A DNA stretch of 64,000 bases from Margaritispora aquatica (GCA_007644065.1 VJWN01000007.1:2448167-2512166), one strand, 5' to 3'; positions 24,379-37,079 are shown, counted from the first letter of the stretch. The notes: a model not told the origin generated them from the letters alone. A program made the numbers and translations.

Positions 24379-26012
24379 TTATCTTGAAACCTGATCAAGA
24401 GAGACGGTGGCGTCAATGCCCAAGCCAGCAGCGTGCTTCTTAGCCCACTGTCTTGTTAAGATAGATGCTAATGAATTGTTAGTAGGTTTCTCAAAATCAA
24501 ATGGAGATATGCTTACCCTTCAGGAACTTCTTGCTAGCATACTTCTTGAAGAAAGCTTCATGGATGACTGGACGAGCCAAGTAGTCGACCATCAACTTGA
24601 AAACTGGCTGGATTTCTTCCTCATCATAACCAGCGTAGTGTGTCAACGTAGCATCCTGTGAGCAGTTAGTATTGTCTTAAAATCATTTCATAGATTTACA
24701 TACCCATGCACCTCTTTCGAGAATTCGACGGGCCAAGTACATCGAGGCGGCGGCAATATGGCTTGGAAGATAGTCCATGAATCGGTGGTCAAGGAGACTA
24801 ATCTCCATCAGATACTTGCCCAGGGTGCGGGTTTGGATATCGTAGTTGTCAGCCTTGGAGATGCGGCGAAGGAAGTTCATTGGGTTGGGATAGCTCAAGT
24901 CATAGTTCAATGCAGTGAGAACGTATCGTTCAGCGCTGAGAATCTCGGCCTCGGTGAATCCATCATCGGCAACATGACGGAAGTTGGCGACATGTGGAGA
25001 TAGAACTTCTTCGTACTTGGAGGCGATGAACATAGCAGTAACACCCACAAGCTGAAGACGGTCGAGTTGAACAACCTTAGCAGAAAGGAAGCGATCAATA
25101 ATGTTGACGGCCAGGAACAATGTTTCAGGAAGAAGGTGGAATCGAGTGTGAACCTCAATGAGCCAATCGACAAGGATACCTCGCATCTTCCATTCAAGAT
25201 CGTCTTGATGCTCCATGTAGTCTGCGTTGGGGCGGGTGGTAACTTCCAACTTCTTCAGGTACTCGAATATTTCCACGACATATTCGGCAACCATCAAAGG
25301 GTCTTCCAAATCCTCCTTGTCCAAGTCTTCGACACCCTCAGCAAATGGCTTCGCTACAGATTCCTTTGGCTCAACATCATACTTGATCTCTTCCTCGATT
25401 GTGACCTTCTCCTCAATCTCAATGTGGATCTTCTTGCGTAATGGTTCCTCGTCTTCTGCTGGAGTCTCTTCCTTAATTGTCAAGGCGTTTGATGACGTGG
25501 AACTTGTCTTCCTCTTTCCTCCCATAACCCCAGATCCAGTACGCTTCAACTCGGTCTTCTTGTTGTTGTCCTTGTTGCCAAGGATTGATCTAGTCGAGGT
25601 AGGACGTGACATATTCTTTTGAACACCGGTTGGTTGTGCGGCCTTTGAAACCAATCCTCCCTTGGCCATGGTTTTCTTTCCTTCGACAATGTCTCCCTTG
25701 GTGACATTGCTGACATCTCCTAGAGCGGCACGCTTTCGAAGAGGTTGGGCGTTGGTAGTCGTTGCCTTCTTAGATTGAAGGGCCTTCTTGGCAGGAGCGG
25801 CGTCGTCAACAAACGCAGCAGCCTTGGATCGAGTCAAGCGGGTGGTTGCTGCAGCACTGTTCTCGTCATTCTCATTCGTGGCCACTCGCCGGCTGTTTGC
25901 TCGAGCCTGAAAACATATCAGTATGGGATTTTGTTTTGTTTTGTCCTAATCCGGAGTGCGGGCAGGGTGACCAAATTCGAAGGTGCGCGGGAATTGAACT
26001 TACTGGAGGCAT
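24379..26012 (-). CDS. G2/mitotic-specific cyclin B
   Basis: Four exons (26012-26004, 25906-24704, 24655-24517, 24467-24379) give 479 residues. The first coding exon is only three codons (MPP), which fixes the start upstream of the long ORF. A destruction box RAALGDVSN sits at about residues 62-70, as expected for APC/C-dependent degradation at mitotic exit, in a long basic N-terminal half. Two cyclin folds follow: the first starts at about 240 (MRGILVDWLIEVHTRF, then ASKYEEVLSP), the second includes LGKYLMEISLLDHRFMDYLPS and ends in the C-terminal exons. It resembles Aspergillus NIMEcyclinB and yeast Clb proteins, the partners of Cdk1 for entry into mitosis. The final two introns give phase-consistent joins. 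Confidence 0.95.
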
Positions 26013-26987
26013 ATTTGATAGTCTTGGGATTAATGATAAAGAAAGAGAGTTTGTAGGGAACTGAGACCTAGAATGGTGTAAGTAAGACGCGATATCAAAA
26101 ACGGCCGACCGCGTGCAGCGCGAATGACACACGAACCCAAGACGCGACGATGAGCTGGAATAGAGCGTAGGAATTGAGATACGTACAGGAAGAAAGGCTC
26201 GAATGCCACAAGACTCTGGCAGAGTAGTTTAGTATTCGATCGAAATTGTATTGATCCAATATCAACAAAGTTGAAGTAGACTTCGTAGGTGGGTGACGTG
26301 TATTTCCGAGCCCTCAATGCGTCAGGAAAGAGTAGGGAGCACGAGTCTGGCGTAGATCGAAACTGTGTAAGGAAATGGGTATCTGTAGAAGAGAGTCGGA
26401 CTGTGAAATGTCGTGTTGTTGTCGACGAAGAAGTGTATGTTCAGTTGGAGGAGGACTTTTGGATTCGAGGTTTTGGCTGGGCGATGCTAGCGCGTCAGGG
26501 CAGGTGGATCCGAAAGTAGCGAGAGAGAAACGCCGCAAGGAACCTCAAAACCAGCCACCAGAATCTTGAGTAAGACAAGAGGCTGTTTGGAATTTTGGAG
26601 TTTGGACTTTTGAAATGAGTTATTGACACTGACGTTGAAAATAAAGATCTGTATTTGTTGAAATACCAGAATTGAATGGGACTGAAAAGGACTTATTTTG
26701 GTGATTTTCTCTAGGGTACGAAGAATTCATTAGTGTGGAGGTCGTCCTTTTCAAGGCCTGTTTACTGGCGTTGGCCAGACAATAAGAAATACACCTTGCC
26801 TGTTAGGGAATGGCTGTTTGATTGCACCGCCACATGTGGCTTCACGCGCTGCTGAGCTCTGATTTTTGAGGCACCAGAAAGTGAAGTGCCTCACATTTTG
26901 GGATTGGGACATTGAGAGGATCAGCGACACGACCAAAGCTATCGCACCACAATATCCTGGTGGAAGAGTCAATTGATTCTACCCATC
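26013..26987. other. Divergent promoter region, cyclin B and mitochondrial uL2m
   Basis: 975 bp between two outward-facing starts. It must contain both promoters. Short ORFs inside have no domain. I recognise no specific factor site with confidence. Confidence 0.5.
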
Positions 26988-28213
26988 ATGTTACAACCTA
27001 GACTACTGCTCCGGCAGACTCAGAAAGCCTCCTCTCATCTCTTCGCCCTTCGATCCGCCCTACCTCGATACTATGCTACCACAGCCGAAGAGACCATCAG
27101 GGAATCTGCACCTGCACCTATTTCAAGCATCGGATTTGCTCCTCCCACAAATGTAGATGAGAGCAATGCCAAATTTGCTTTGCGCACATACAAGCCTAGG
27201 ACACCTGGTGTACGACATCTACGGAGGCCGATCAATGACCATCTCTGGAAAGGAAGATGTTTTCTGCCCTTGACCTTCGCCAAAAAAGGTCACGGCAAAG
27301 GAGGAAGAAATAATAGTGGTCGAGTTACCATTAGACATAGGGGTGGTGGACACAAGCGAAGGATACGGACTGTGGACTTTGAGCGTTATATTCCTGGACC
27401 ACATACGGTTGTGCGCATCGAACACGATCCTGGACGAAGTGCACACATTGCACTGCTCAACCATGAGTCTACAGGGACAAAGAGCTATATTGTAGCTGCC
27501 GAAGGCATGAGGGCTGGAGATGTGGTTCAAAGCTACCGAGCTGGAATTCCAAGAGATCTTTTGGAAAGCATGGGAGGAGTGTTGGATCCCGGTGTGTTGG
27601 CTGCAAAGACTGCATGGAGAGGCAACTGTCTGCCACTTCACATGATTCCAATTGGAACCATTGTTTTCAATGTTGGCTCGACAAAGGGGAAGGGGGCTGT
27701 CTTCTGCCGAAGTGCAGGAACACATGCTGTAGTTGTGTCAAAAGACGATGGATCAAAGTCAGGGCAGAAGACTGTTACAGTCAGGCTTCAGAGTGGTGAG
27801 ATCCGCAGGGTGAGTAAAGATGCATGCGCAACTATTGGTTCAGCAAGCAATCCTCATTACCAGCATCGACAGCTGGGTAAGGCAGGAAGAAGCAGATGGT
27901 TGAACATCCGTCCAACAGTGAGAGGTCTGGCAATGAACGCAGGTAAGATCTCCTATTCGATAGGGTCAGGGCTATCACTAATAGTCAAACAGCGGATCAT
28001 CCTCACGGTGGTGGTCGTGGAAAGTCCAAGGGAAATGTAAACCCAGTCAGCCCTTGGGGAATGCCCGTAAGTATTCAAAACCCCCTCTCGAACTGACCTT
28101 GACTCACATTCTACCAGGCCAAAGGAGGATACAAGACGAGAAAGGTGCGGAAACCCAACCAATGGGTCGTCACTCCAAGAGAGAGAAACCATGGAAAGCG
28201 ACGTGCGAAGTAG
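26988..28213 (+). CDS. RML2: Mitochondrial large-subunit ribosomal protein uL2m
   Basis: Three exons (26988-27942, 27993-28066, 28118-28213) give 374 residues. The basic N-terminus ([19 protein letters not shown]) looks like a mitochondrial targeting sequence. The ribosomal L2 signature is clear: [39 protein letters not shown], and at the exon 1/2 junction [15 protein letters not shown], where the His corresponds to the conserved peptidyl-transferase-adjacent histidine of bacterial L2. The end ([18 protein letters not shown]) is typical of the mitochondrial form. Introns 2 and 3 cut the conserved C-terminal block, so a model stopping in the first ORF would lose the catalytic-centre loop. It acts in the mitochondrial ribosome. 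Confidence 0.95.
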
Positions 28214-30771
28214 AAGCTCTACTCGGCTTTTCCTCTGACCAATATCCTGCTTGTTCTGCTGCATTTCAAGGCGTCAAAGAAGCACCTGTACAAAATAGAT
28301 GTCAAAATATGTATAAGCACATGAATTGTATTACTTGTGCTATTAATACTGCTTCTGTCCTATCGTCATGCAATGCATTGCTTCTTCAACGCGAAATACC
28401 TGCATACATTCTCAGAATCCTACTCCTTATCCGAACCTTTACTTTCTACTGTTGTGTCATACCTAGTGATTTCCTGTATTAAGCATGCTTAGATTTGTGG
28501 CCAGTCTGGGCACAAACTCGGTACCAGGATCCTCTGCATACGTGAATTAGCATTATGATGTTGATCTCTATTCAAGGGTTAATGAAAGTTCTTTGATATA
28601 TATAGCATATCAAGTTGGTTCAATCTGTTGGTAGGCGAACTCTCTATAGCGCCAAAGTCTTTACAAGCAGCTTCACATGCTTCTACATGAAAGCCATCCA
28701 GGCCATCTACAGTCTCTTGCTCTCTCCTTTACTGTCAACTCAACAATCGTTGTCATTCTCTGCCCTGCTTACTACAAATAGACTCCCCGGAACCTCCCGC
28801 ATATGTCCGTCCATGTCTTATTGTTTTACAAAGCCTGAACTCTTGTTACAGAAGTGTTCATTCAATCAGCTTCCATTCCTCTTCACTCCTCAATACAAGC
28901 TCTCTTTTCTACTAGGCAGTTTCTAATTGTTTATTTTGCGAGCTTAGGAGTTTGGAACTTCACTCGTGCCCGAAACAAACGACCAGCACTTTGCCAATGC
29001 AAGTAAAATACTGTATTGTTGCTGTCAACTTTTCATCAGCATTATTCCTGTAGATTCTACCTTACTCTTGATTTCCATCCTAGCCCAAACAACATTCAAT
29101 TCAAGTGTCTAATCCAGTATTGATTCCTCACAAGTCCTTGATTCATATGCGCCCCGACGTCCAGATGGGTATATAAATCGCGCGCCAGTCCCGTTCGCAA
29201 GAGAGCAAGTACATAATATCCCGTTCCTTTGTCTATGCTAGCAGTCAACCAAGTCTAGCAGTCATATGAGGTGTTCTTGTTTACATTTCCTGACGAATAC
29301 TCTCCTCGTGCTATTTAAGAATGAAACTTTTGTTGGATTTGAAGCTGCTTCTACCTATCTCCTGAGTAGAACTCTGAACTCCGGAAGAACAAGAACCTGT
29401 TGCTGTCAACTCCAATCTCAAACTCGGATGAAGTTCAAGGACTGGGAGTACTTCTATCGTGACTTTCTCTGAGACTAAACCTCATTTCTTCTGGTGTGAA
29501 TTGGCTGTGGCATTGAAATATAGGTACAGTAATATTGCTTCAAGGATTTACTACCATCATATGCTTCTTGCTTGCTGCAGATCTGGTCTCACTTGCTAAG
29601 AGATCTTGCTGTCAACCACTTTCGTCTATTGTTGAAACACCCAATTTTTTTTTTAGGTAATTGACCTTTAAATAATAAGTCTCCTTCCTCCATTCGATTT
29701 TGTTACACGAAGTATATATAGCGCCACACGTGTTTGTCTGACAACTAACAAAAAGGCCGCGTTGACGAGGTTAAGCGATGCGCTTGTCGCTGGGTCTTTG
29801 TGTTGCTTCGTCCTCTCTTTATTTCTCCATGATTGTCTACTTCGTCCGCCTCTTTCCAGAGTCACTTTCTTCTCATGATCACCATGTACCCCTCCTCTTC
29901 ATCTGGGTTGACACAGTCAAAGTATCGCTGTCAACAACTCGCCCCACTGTCAATCTAACTTACTACTACTTCTTCAGTCGACGATTACTTAGATCTCCAA
30001 CCAGCTCTCAACAGTTTATCTTGCATGTCTCCTCCTTATGGCCAAGTATCTACGTAGTAGTTTCACGCCTGGTCCTCATTCCATTTTAGGCTTGATTGCC
30101 TTTTGGTTGAGTTTATTTCCTGGAAATTCATGGCTTCTTCAATCCAAACAGATTCTACACAGCCAGAACCAGCCAAGCCACGGTAGGTAAGTTGTAAGCA
30201 CATGCATACAATCCCTTCACCTCCAAAGCCAAAATTTCCAGACCACCGGACGATGTTGAGATTCGAAAGGACATGAGAGAGAAACGACATGCTTTTTACA
30301 ATGTGTAACTCCATACCACACTTTCTTATATCCTCGAACACTATCCCTCAACTTCATACGTACCAGAAAACAATGTCAACAATCATGAAGCCTATTGCTT
30401 TTTTGATTCTAATTCATCTCATTCACTACACTACGCTCGCTACGCGTTCTCATAAATCATCGTTGCACAATAGGTATTTCCATACAAAACCACGCAACCA
30501 AAGTCGAAATACGCCAAAAATCCAAGAGCGGCAAAACATCACAAGTCCGAGACCTTTGGCCATAAATGGGGAGTCTCCCTTGCCCCTCCGAATCCGAATC
30601 CTAATCCTATCCCAATTCCCGACATATTGTACAAAGACACAAACCCAAGCCATATGCGTATTTCCTTCCTCCTCCCAGCATCCGAAGGGGAGATGCGCCA
30701 ACGCGTTCTTCTATCCAACCCACCCTAAATATTTTTTACCCGAAGAAAGATTGAGGTGCGTTAAAAGTGCT
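28214..30771. other. Large convergent gap with recurring motif and short ORFs
   Basis: 2.56 kb between facing 3' ends. The plus strand is notably pyrimidine-rich. It carries five copies of CTGTCAAC (28732, 29022, 29403, 29609, 29928) and three TATA-like boxes followed by GCGCC-type sequence (about 28638, 29172, 29715). Four short plus-strand ORFs start at 28687, 29266, 29778 and 30289 with hydrophobic first residues, of 79, 68, 103 and 162 codons. None matches a family I know, so I do not call them genes. Possible readings are small secreted-protein genes, a non-coding transcript or decayed repeats. Confidence 0.45.
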
Positions 30772-33700
30772 TCATGAAGAGCCTTCCCATCCAATATCCC
30801 TGTTACCCATTAGCGACGGTTTAGGAAAATAAATAGTGAAGAGGGCTTGCATTGGATCCATCGGGCTGAGTCCCATCAACTGTCTGAAAACCCCCTCCCC
30901 AACAGGCGTCAAACCCGAACTCTGCTGGCTCATCTCCCACCCAGGAGGGACATCGAAGCCCCTTCCAGGAGTGTCGGGCATGGAAAAGGCGTTGTTGTCA
31001 GGTGTCATGCCGGTCGAGGGAATATTGCTATAATCGGGCTGTCCAGCGAAGAAGGAGCTCATGGCGCGGCCATCCGTTGATGGGAGTCGAGACCCGTGTG
31101 TTGCTGGACTAGTTTCATATGAGCCGCTCCCTGAGCTTTGCTGTCCTGGTCGGAGGTTTGATCGGGATTCTGAATCGGTTGAGTTTGGCGTCGGCCGGTT
31201 AGAGTTGGACTGGTTGGTGGATGGAGACAGACCCGTGTCAGCACTGGCGCTGGCTTCGCTGTTGACATAGCCACCTGTCCCACTACCGTCTGAGTATGGA
31301 TTGGTTGGCACGTTGCCGAGAGTAAGACCAGTCAAAGTACGTTGGACATCATGATCGCCTGCTGCTGGAGCATTCGTCCAGCTCGATCTTCCAAAATTAT
31401 CCATTCTGTTGGCCGACGCTGGCTCTGACTGCGGATTCCCTATTGTGGGGCTTGGATCGTCGACGACACTGATGTCGTTGGACATTTTTAGGAAGTTACA
31501 CTCATTAACGTAGTTTTTCGGCATGGTAGTGGACCCATTGAGGCCAGGAACTTTTGCTAGTGATATTCCAACCTAGTAGGATTAGCATTGGCACAACTCG
31601 TAGGGTAGGTAGATACTCACGTTTTCCTCGCTATATGCAAAGACCGATTTGTATTTTGGGTTGCGCATTCCAAGACCTTCCAAATCAACATCCAATTGAA
31701 CAAGGAAAGACTCAGTCAGCGGATTCTTCTTCTTTAGCGCGTTCATTGCGGAAAGGAGGAATCGTAGTGAGTCGCCTGTCTGGCTGTCTTCTGGTCGACT
31801 TTTCAAGTATTGGACAAAGACTCGGGCTGCAACATAAAGGCAGAAGGAAATGAAGGGGTTCATCTATTTTAGGTTAGTATGGTCTATGGAAGCAACCTAA
31901 AAACTTACAGCTGACAGATCCAAATGCGAAATCATGCGCATGATACTCGCAACTTCATTAGCCGCACTGATACACCGTACTTTGCTCTCTGCACTGATTG
32001 AAGCTGGAAGATGGTTCTTGTCTGCTTTGTAAATTGCGGCTTGATGAAGACAGATTGTTGACGTATGGATGTTCATATTCGTGAATACAATATTCGGGTT
32101 CCCTAGTCCACTTGGCAGCTTTAAATGTGAAGGCATAGATAGTGAGGTATTGAGAAGGATGTTGTCCATATTTCTATGACGTTTCCAGAATTCGCCATTA
32201 AGGTCATTATCCCGATCATCTGAATCTGGACGATGAAGATGTATAAGATTTCTGCCAAATAGACAAGCCATCAACACCACACCAGCAAATGCAGAGAGTT
32301 TCGAAGCTCCTGTGGGGCTCATCGAATCGTTCAGAGATTGTGTCGTTTCAGGCTTGCTCATTTCGAAGGCCTCGTCAGAGGCTGGAAGATCAGTCAAGAT
32401 ATCCTTTTCGTCAATAGTCATTGGCCATCCTGTCCCAATACTGGCATAACGATCCTCACAGAACGCCATCCAGAAAGTCCTCCGCCTTTCCTCCCTTTCT
32501 GTCCAGTCTCTGGGTGGCGGGAGACACTGTTTTACATCCAAGCCAGCACCGTCCAGTCTGTGAAGCCCCATCATCTGACACAATCGAATGGCCGATCCTG
32601 TACTCATCCATGCTCGGGGGAAGTACATCATCTTGAACTCATATGATGCCAGAAGAACGTGAGTCTGTGCATGAGCGATTGATATCATGTTTTCGCCATG
32701 CCCTTTCAGATAGTCGAGTTCCATATATTTGCGTGACCTGTGATAGAAATGCTCCTTGAGATCCAAGTACTTATCTGTCACTGAAGCAGCTGATGTCCAC
32801 ATAGCATATCGAAGTGCAACTGGAGGTCGTTGGTTAGGGGCTCTAACTAAGCATTAGTTGCACATTCATCACATCGTCCATACTCAGTGCAAGAGGATCT
32901 TGAAATCCAAATCACACATTGCATTTGGGAACCACAGCAACTTAGTTCTAGAGCTCTCCTAGTATGTAGGTTCCTAAGAAGGACAAAAGAAAAGGCAACA
33001 TGGAAACTGAATAGACACAAATGTACAGAATGCCACAAACGTCAGAAATTAAACTGCTTACAAGTTCATTGCTGCCAAATAACGGTATTTGTGTATCATT
33101 GGTAAAGAAGGATGAATTTTATCGAAGAATATTTGGTGGCTAATTTTACATGAGCTCTCATCCCAAGGCACTTGGAAGGGGATCATGACATACAGTTCGT
33201 CAATCGTGTCTTGAGGAGGTAATGGCTCTTCCAAGCCAAGACCTATCATTTCCCAAGTAAACGTATTGTCATCCAGATTCATCCCCATGCCCAGATCTGC
33301 TGAGAACGCCATGGGATCAAGACCGGCTTGAGGCGAGTCTCCGTTGAAACCCCATCTATCGGTATTAAGCCCCATTCCTGAGTTCGAGATATTGAAATCA
33401 TTTTCTTGTACAGTACCCAGACTAACACTGCTAATATTGACATTGCGGACTGGAGGAAAACTTGTAGGTGTAACATCTGGTGTTGGTACCACAGGATCCT
33501 GAGTTTTGAGTAGGGTCTCAACTTGCTCTGATGAAGTGGCATTAGCATACGTTCCACCCTCTGCAAAACCGCAAAGCACAATCTGCAAGCACAGAACACT
33601 AACTCAATCTCTCCTCCAAAGCCTTCACATATCCTCTCTTAGGTCCAGATTTCCGCCGCACTTCGTCATATGCGCAACTATGCCCTAGACGTGTACATGT

Positions 33701-33928
33701 CGAACAACTGGGCTTGGTCCCATCGCACTTGAGTTTCCGTTTCCTACAAATTATGCATGCTATCCTCTTGGGCTTGGGAACGTTGGTTTCTCCTCCACTG
33801 GCAGCATCGCCACCTACGTTCGCATCATCTGTAGGGCTAAGGGCCTGTTTATTTCGCGCATTGTTTCCTGTAGGTTTTGAAAGGTCATTGAAGTAGCCAT
33901 CTGGCGGGGTGTTCGAACTTGTCGACAT
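30772..33928 (-). CDS. Zn(II)2Cys6 transcription factor with fungal-specific regulatory domain
   Basis: Five exons (33928-33604, 33527-33062, 32842-31909, 31863-31621, 31572-30772) give 922 residues. The binuclear zinc cluster has Cys 58, 61, 68, 75, 78 and 85 (CX2CX6CX6CX2CX6C), followed by a basic linker and, across intron 1, a short coiled coil reading ALEERLKQVETLLKTQ, which supports that splice choice. The middle (about 250-560) is the fungal-specific transcription factor domain, with HPSLPMIHKYRYL, APNQRPPVALRYAMWT and the REERRRTFWMAFCEDRYAS motif. The C-terminus is Ser/Asn/Pro-rich. It should bind CGG-type half sites as a nuclear regulator; the target pathway is unknown and no metabolic cluster adjoins it. 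Intron 2 (219 nt) is long for this window. Confidence 0.88.
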
Positions 33929-35268
33929 ATCGGCAGTATCACTAATGCGCCCCTATCAAACTGTTCGTTCTGCTTGTGTTATCAAGTTCAGCTCCTTAAA
34001 AGAGAAGACTGGTGTTGAAACCCTCTCTCAGGAAAAAGTAACGTCCTTGAAGCTGCGCCTCAGGGCTACCAAATATATTGCGCTTCAATAGCTGGGCGTG
34101 AGATTAATGCAATGAACCAATTCCTGTAAGATAGTCATAGGCATCTGTATCGCGTCGAGGAGTTTCTGCAGAGAGTATTCCAGCCAGAAAAGGGGTGGTG
34201 GTTTGTTGCTTCACAAAGAGATGTTAGACATAAAACTTGAACGGTAAATCGCAACGGCGTTCGCTTCGAAAGCCGATCAACTCCAAGGTCCGGCCCCGTT
34301 CCCGCTGAGTACCCTATTATACCAGCTTTGATAATGTTGGGGACTTGGTAAAACTCGTGGCCTGAGAGATACCTAGATATTTTGAGTGGATGTCAGGCGA
34401 TGAGGTGTCTGTTGATGACGGATCCGCTTTGTATTTTCTCTCTGGTTCTCCTGATTGTGGCAGTGTTTATCTAATCACCCAAACAGTTTTCACTCCTCGC
34501 ATGCTAAAGTCTGGTACTGTACAAAATTCGGTGCACCACCAGTGATTCAGATTAGAGGGTTGGAGGATTGGGAGCGCCAGCAGATCAAGATCATCCCAAG
34601 GCACCAGCGGATACCACGTTTGATTCCGTAAGCTGCATGGAACCGTGGGAACCTCATCAAAAAAGCATCCATGCAATTGCATTCACTCAGCCTCGTGAGA
34701 GGGGTGACAGCGAATCATAGGAAGCACTGGAGATGTTTGAGCAGAGCTTAAATTGACATCCGAGTGAAAATCGGCATGATATTAGGCCGAATGATCAAAT
34801 GTCTGACTTTCTTTCATCCTTTACTGCTTTGGGACATCGTACAACCGGCCGGTATGAGCCAGAATGACATTTCCTCTATGAGGCCTAAGCTACCTGGGCA
34901 CACTTACCGCTTCTGAGAACTAAGTAGAGTTTTCTGAAGCTTGATGAGATTGGAAAAAGTATATTTCAACGACGTGTCCTCAGACGGAACATAGATTCAC
35001 GTGATGATGAAGATGGCGGGGTCAAGCGAATGCGATGCCACTAAATATCATGCTTTTTATTGACAGGATGTGGCTTATGAAGGTCTCACTTGAGCTCGTG
35101 GATGAATCGTCATCACCATCGTATAGTTGTCCAATGGAGATCACTAGATCGGTTTTGTGTCGCTGCAGGAAAAAGTAAAATCAAATATCTTATCAGAGCG
35201 TGACACACGGTATCGATGTTCAGATGCTCGTAAACGAAAACGACATGTTGGGTATCAAGAATGCATTT
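33929..35268. other. Intergenic: zinc-cluster gene promoter and THOC3 3' end
   Basis: 1.34 kb between same-strand genes. No ORF with coding character. Sequence beside 33929 should be the promoter and leader of the zinc-cluster gene. Confidence 0.5.
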
Positions 35269-36561
35269 TCATCTCCTCTCCGGATCTACTCCAATAATCT
35301 TCAGACTTCCAAGATCTGTATATGCCAAAAGATATTTGCTTGGATGCCAAGCGACAACGGGACTAGGTCCATTAGTTTTGACACTATGAACATACTCACC
35401 GGTCTCGACATGTGCGATCTCTAGTCCTGGTCCTTCATCACTACCACCGACGATGTAACTTCCATCAAAAGAGAAGCTGAGACTCCGAACAGGGCCAGTC
35501 ATATCAATCAGTGTCCGCACACAAATCCACTCAGTTGTGTCCCAGAGAGATATGATTGAGTCAGATCCTCCGGTTGCCAGGTGACGTGCCGATGGTTGCA
35601 TCTCGACAGACAAACATGAGGATGTGTGACCATTAAGCGTAAATGGTATTGAGTTATCGAAAGGTAAGTGGAAGATAGGCTCAAAATCAGGATATGAGAG
35701 GATCTTGACTCGACCTTCCCCAGTAGTGAGGAATATCTTCTTGCCGCTATGGCAGAATGATATCTGGTTTGTCTGGACTGGTTGCTGGTGAGAAGATATG
35801 GGTGTGGATTGAGTTGGTGATAGTATGAAGATATTGTCCGTCTGAAATTATCAGTACTCCCATACGAAAAGCTTGAAAATGCACAATCTCTGATATCTTA
35901 CCTTATTGCCTACAACGAGGGTCTCCCCATCTGGACACCAAGCAAGAGTGAACGTGTCACCGAGTCCCTTGACTTCATTGATCACAGCTTTCGTTCTGAC
36001 ATCCCAGAACTTGACATTTCCGTCACTACTCATGCTACATAATTCTGCATCTTTGGTAGGATTAAAAGCGACTTTCTCAATACCAGAACTATGGCCTTTA
36101 AGCTCTGTAGAATACTTGACGTTTTGACGCTCAGGGTTCCACCTAAGAAGAATCAGTAAAAATTCATCAATGAAGATATAGCAGCTTACACTCGAAGAGT
36201 CCGGTCAGCACTGCCTGTAGCAATCAATGATCCCAGAGGATTCCAAGCAATTGTGCGAATACTAGTCAGAACCTTGTTAGCTTAGATTTCATGATGCACT
36301 AAAACGTACAACAGATTCATTTAGATATGAGTGACAACCACACCCTGAAGCAAATAGACAACTCATCGTGCTAAGTCCTCGTCTACGCATTGCAAGACTA
36401 ATCGTTGCCAAATATATGAATACAAAAGATGTTTCGACATACCTATGATTGCCAGCACCTCGAGATGAGATAGGATCGTGATATGTTTGTGTTTTGAGAG
36501 AGGAAAAATAGCTAGGGAATTTCTCCTTTGCTATGCTTTGTCGTGATCTGAGAGGAGACAT
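35269..36561 (-). CDS. THO complex subunit 3 (Tex1/THOC3), WD40 protein
   Basis: Four exons (36561-36443, 36261-36190, 36142-35902, 35841-35269) give 334 residues, near the usual THOC3 length. After a short Ser/Arg-rich N-terminus, WD40 repeats are visible: RTIAWNPLGSLIATGSADRTLRVW, ELKGHSSGIEKVAFNP with FWDVRTK, TLAWCPDGETLVVGNK, GHTSSCLSVEMQPSARHLATGGSD with ISLWD, and SLSFSFDGSYIVGGSDEG. Together they make a beta-propeller covering the whole protein. Tex1/THOC3 belongs to the THO part of TREX, which couples transcription to mRNA packaging and export in the nucleus. The 181-nt first intron is longer than most here. The gene is divergent from RIC1 across about 520 bp. Confidence 0.88.
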
Positions 36562-37079
36562 GACAACTGGAGAAAGATGCCTGAGGATGGAAAAGACAGC
36601 GAAGAGCACGACACACCCTAATACAGTGTGGCCTGAGATAGCGTGGAAGTTGTAGACGTCGGAATTGGGGATCAAGGCTTCAAGTATACCTAGTTCAGGG
36701 TGGTTTTGCAACGTCTGATGGCTTGTGACAAGCTTTGGAATTACGCCTTCCCCTGTCGTCAAAAAAGAAAAAAGAGAGAAAGTCCGAAATACACAACAGA
36801 ATGAAAGTGAGGCTCGTCTGATATATGAATATTGCCTTTGATATTGGACCCCAGTTTCCTCCAGATCCAGATGCTCGGCTCAACGGTCAAACCAAGCGCG
36901 GGAACTGCCGCCTTTGTACACATACATTAAAACAGACTCCCAACTCTTGATGTCAGCAGCATGCTTTCATAATCTAGGATGCATTAATATTACAGAGCTT
37001 CAATTGCTACAAACAGAACTCCGCCAGCTCGTTGGCATGCAACCTTTCCAATGAGGCGTCCAGTGCTACTGCACGAGCT
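36562..37079. other. Divergent promoter region, THOC3 and RIC1
   Basis: 518 bp between two outward-facing start codons, presumably a shared regulatory region. Short ORFs here have no coding support. Confidence 0.5.

Noticed and set aside
33528..33603. Shorter first intron of the zinc-cluster gene ending at an earlier AG (about 33550)
   Set aside because: It also keeps frame but inserts GGTYANATSSE between the linker and the coiled coil; the longer intron gives the typical LEERLKQVETLLKTQ and contains a CTAAT branch site.
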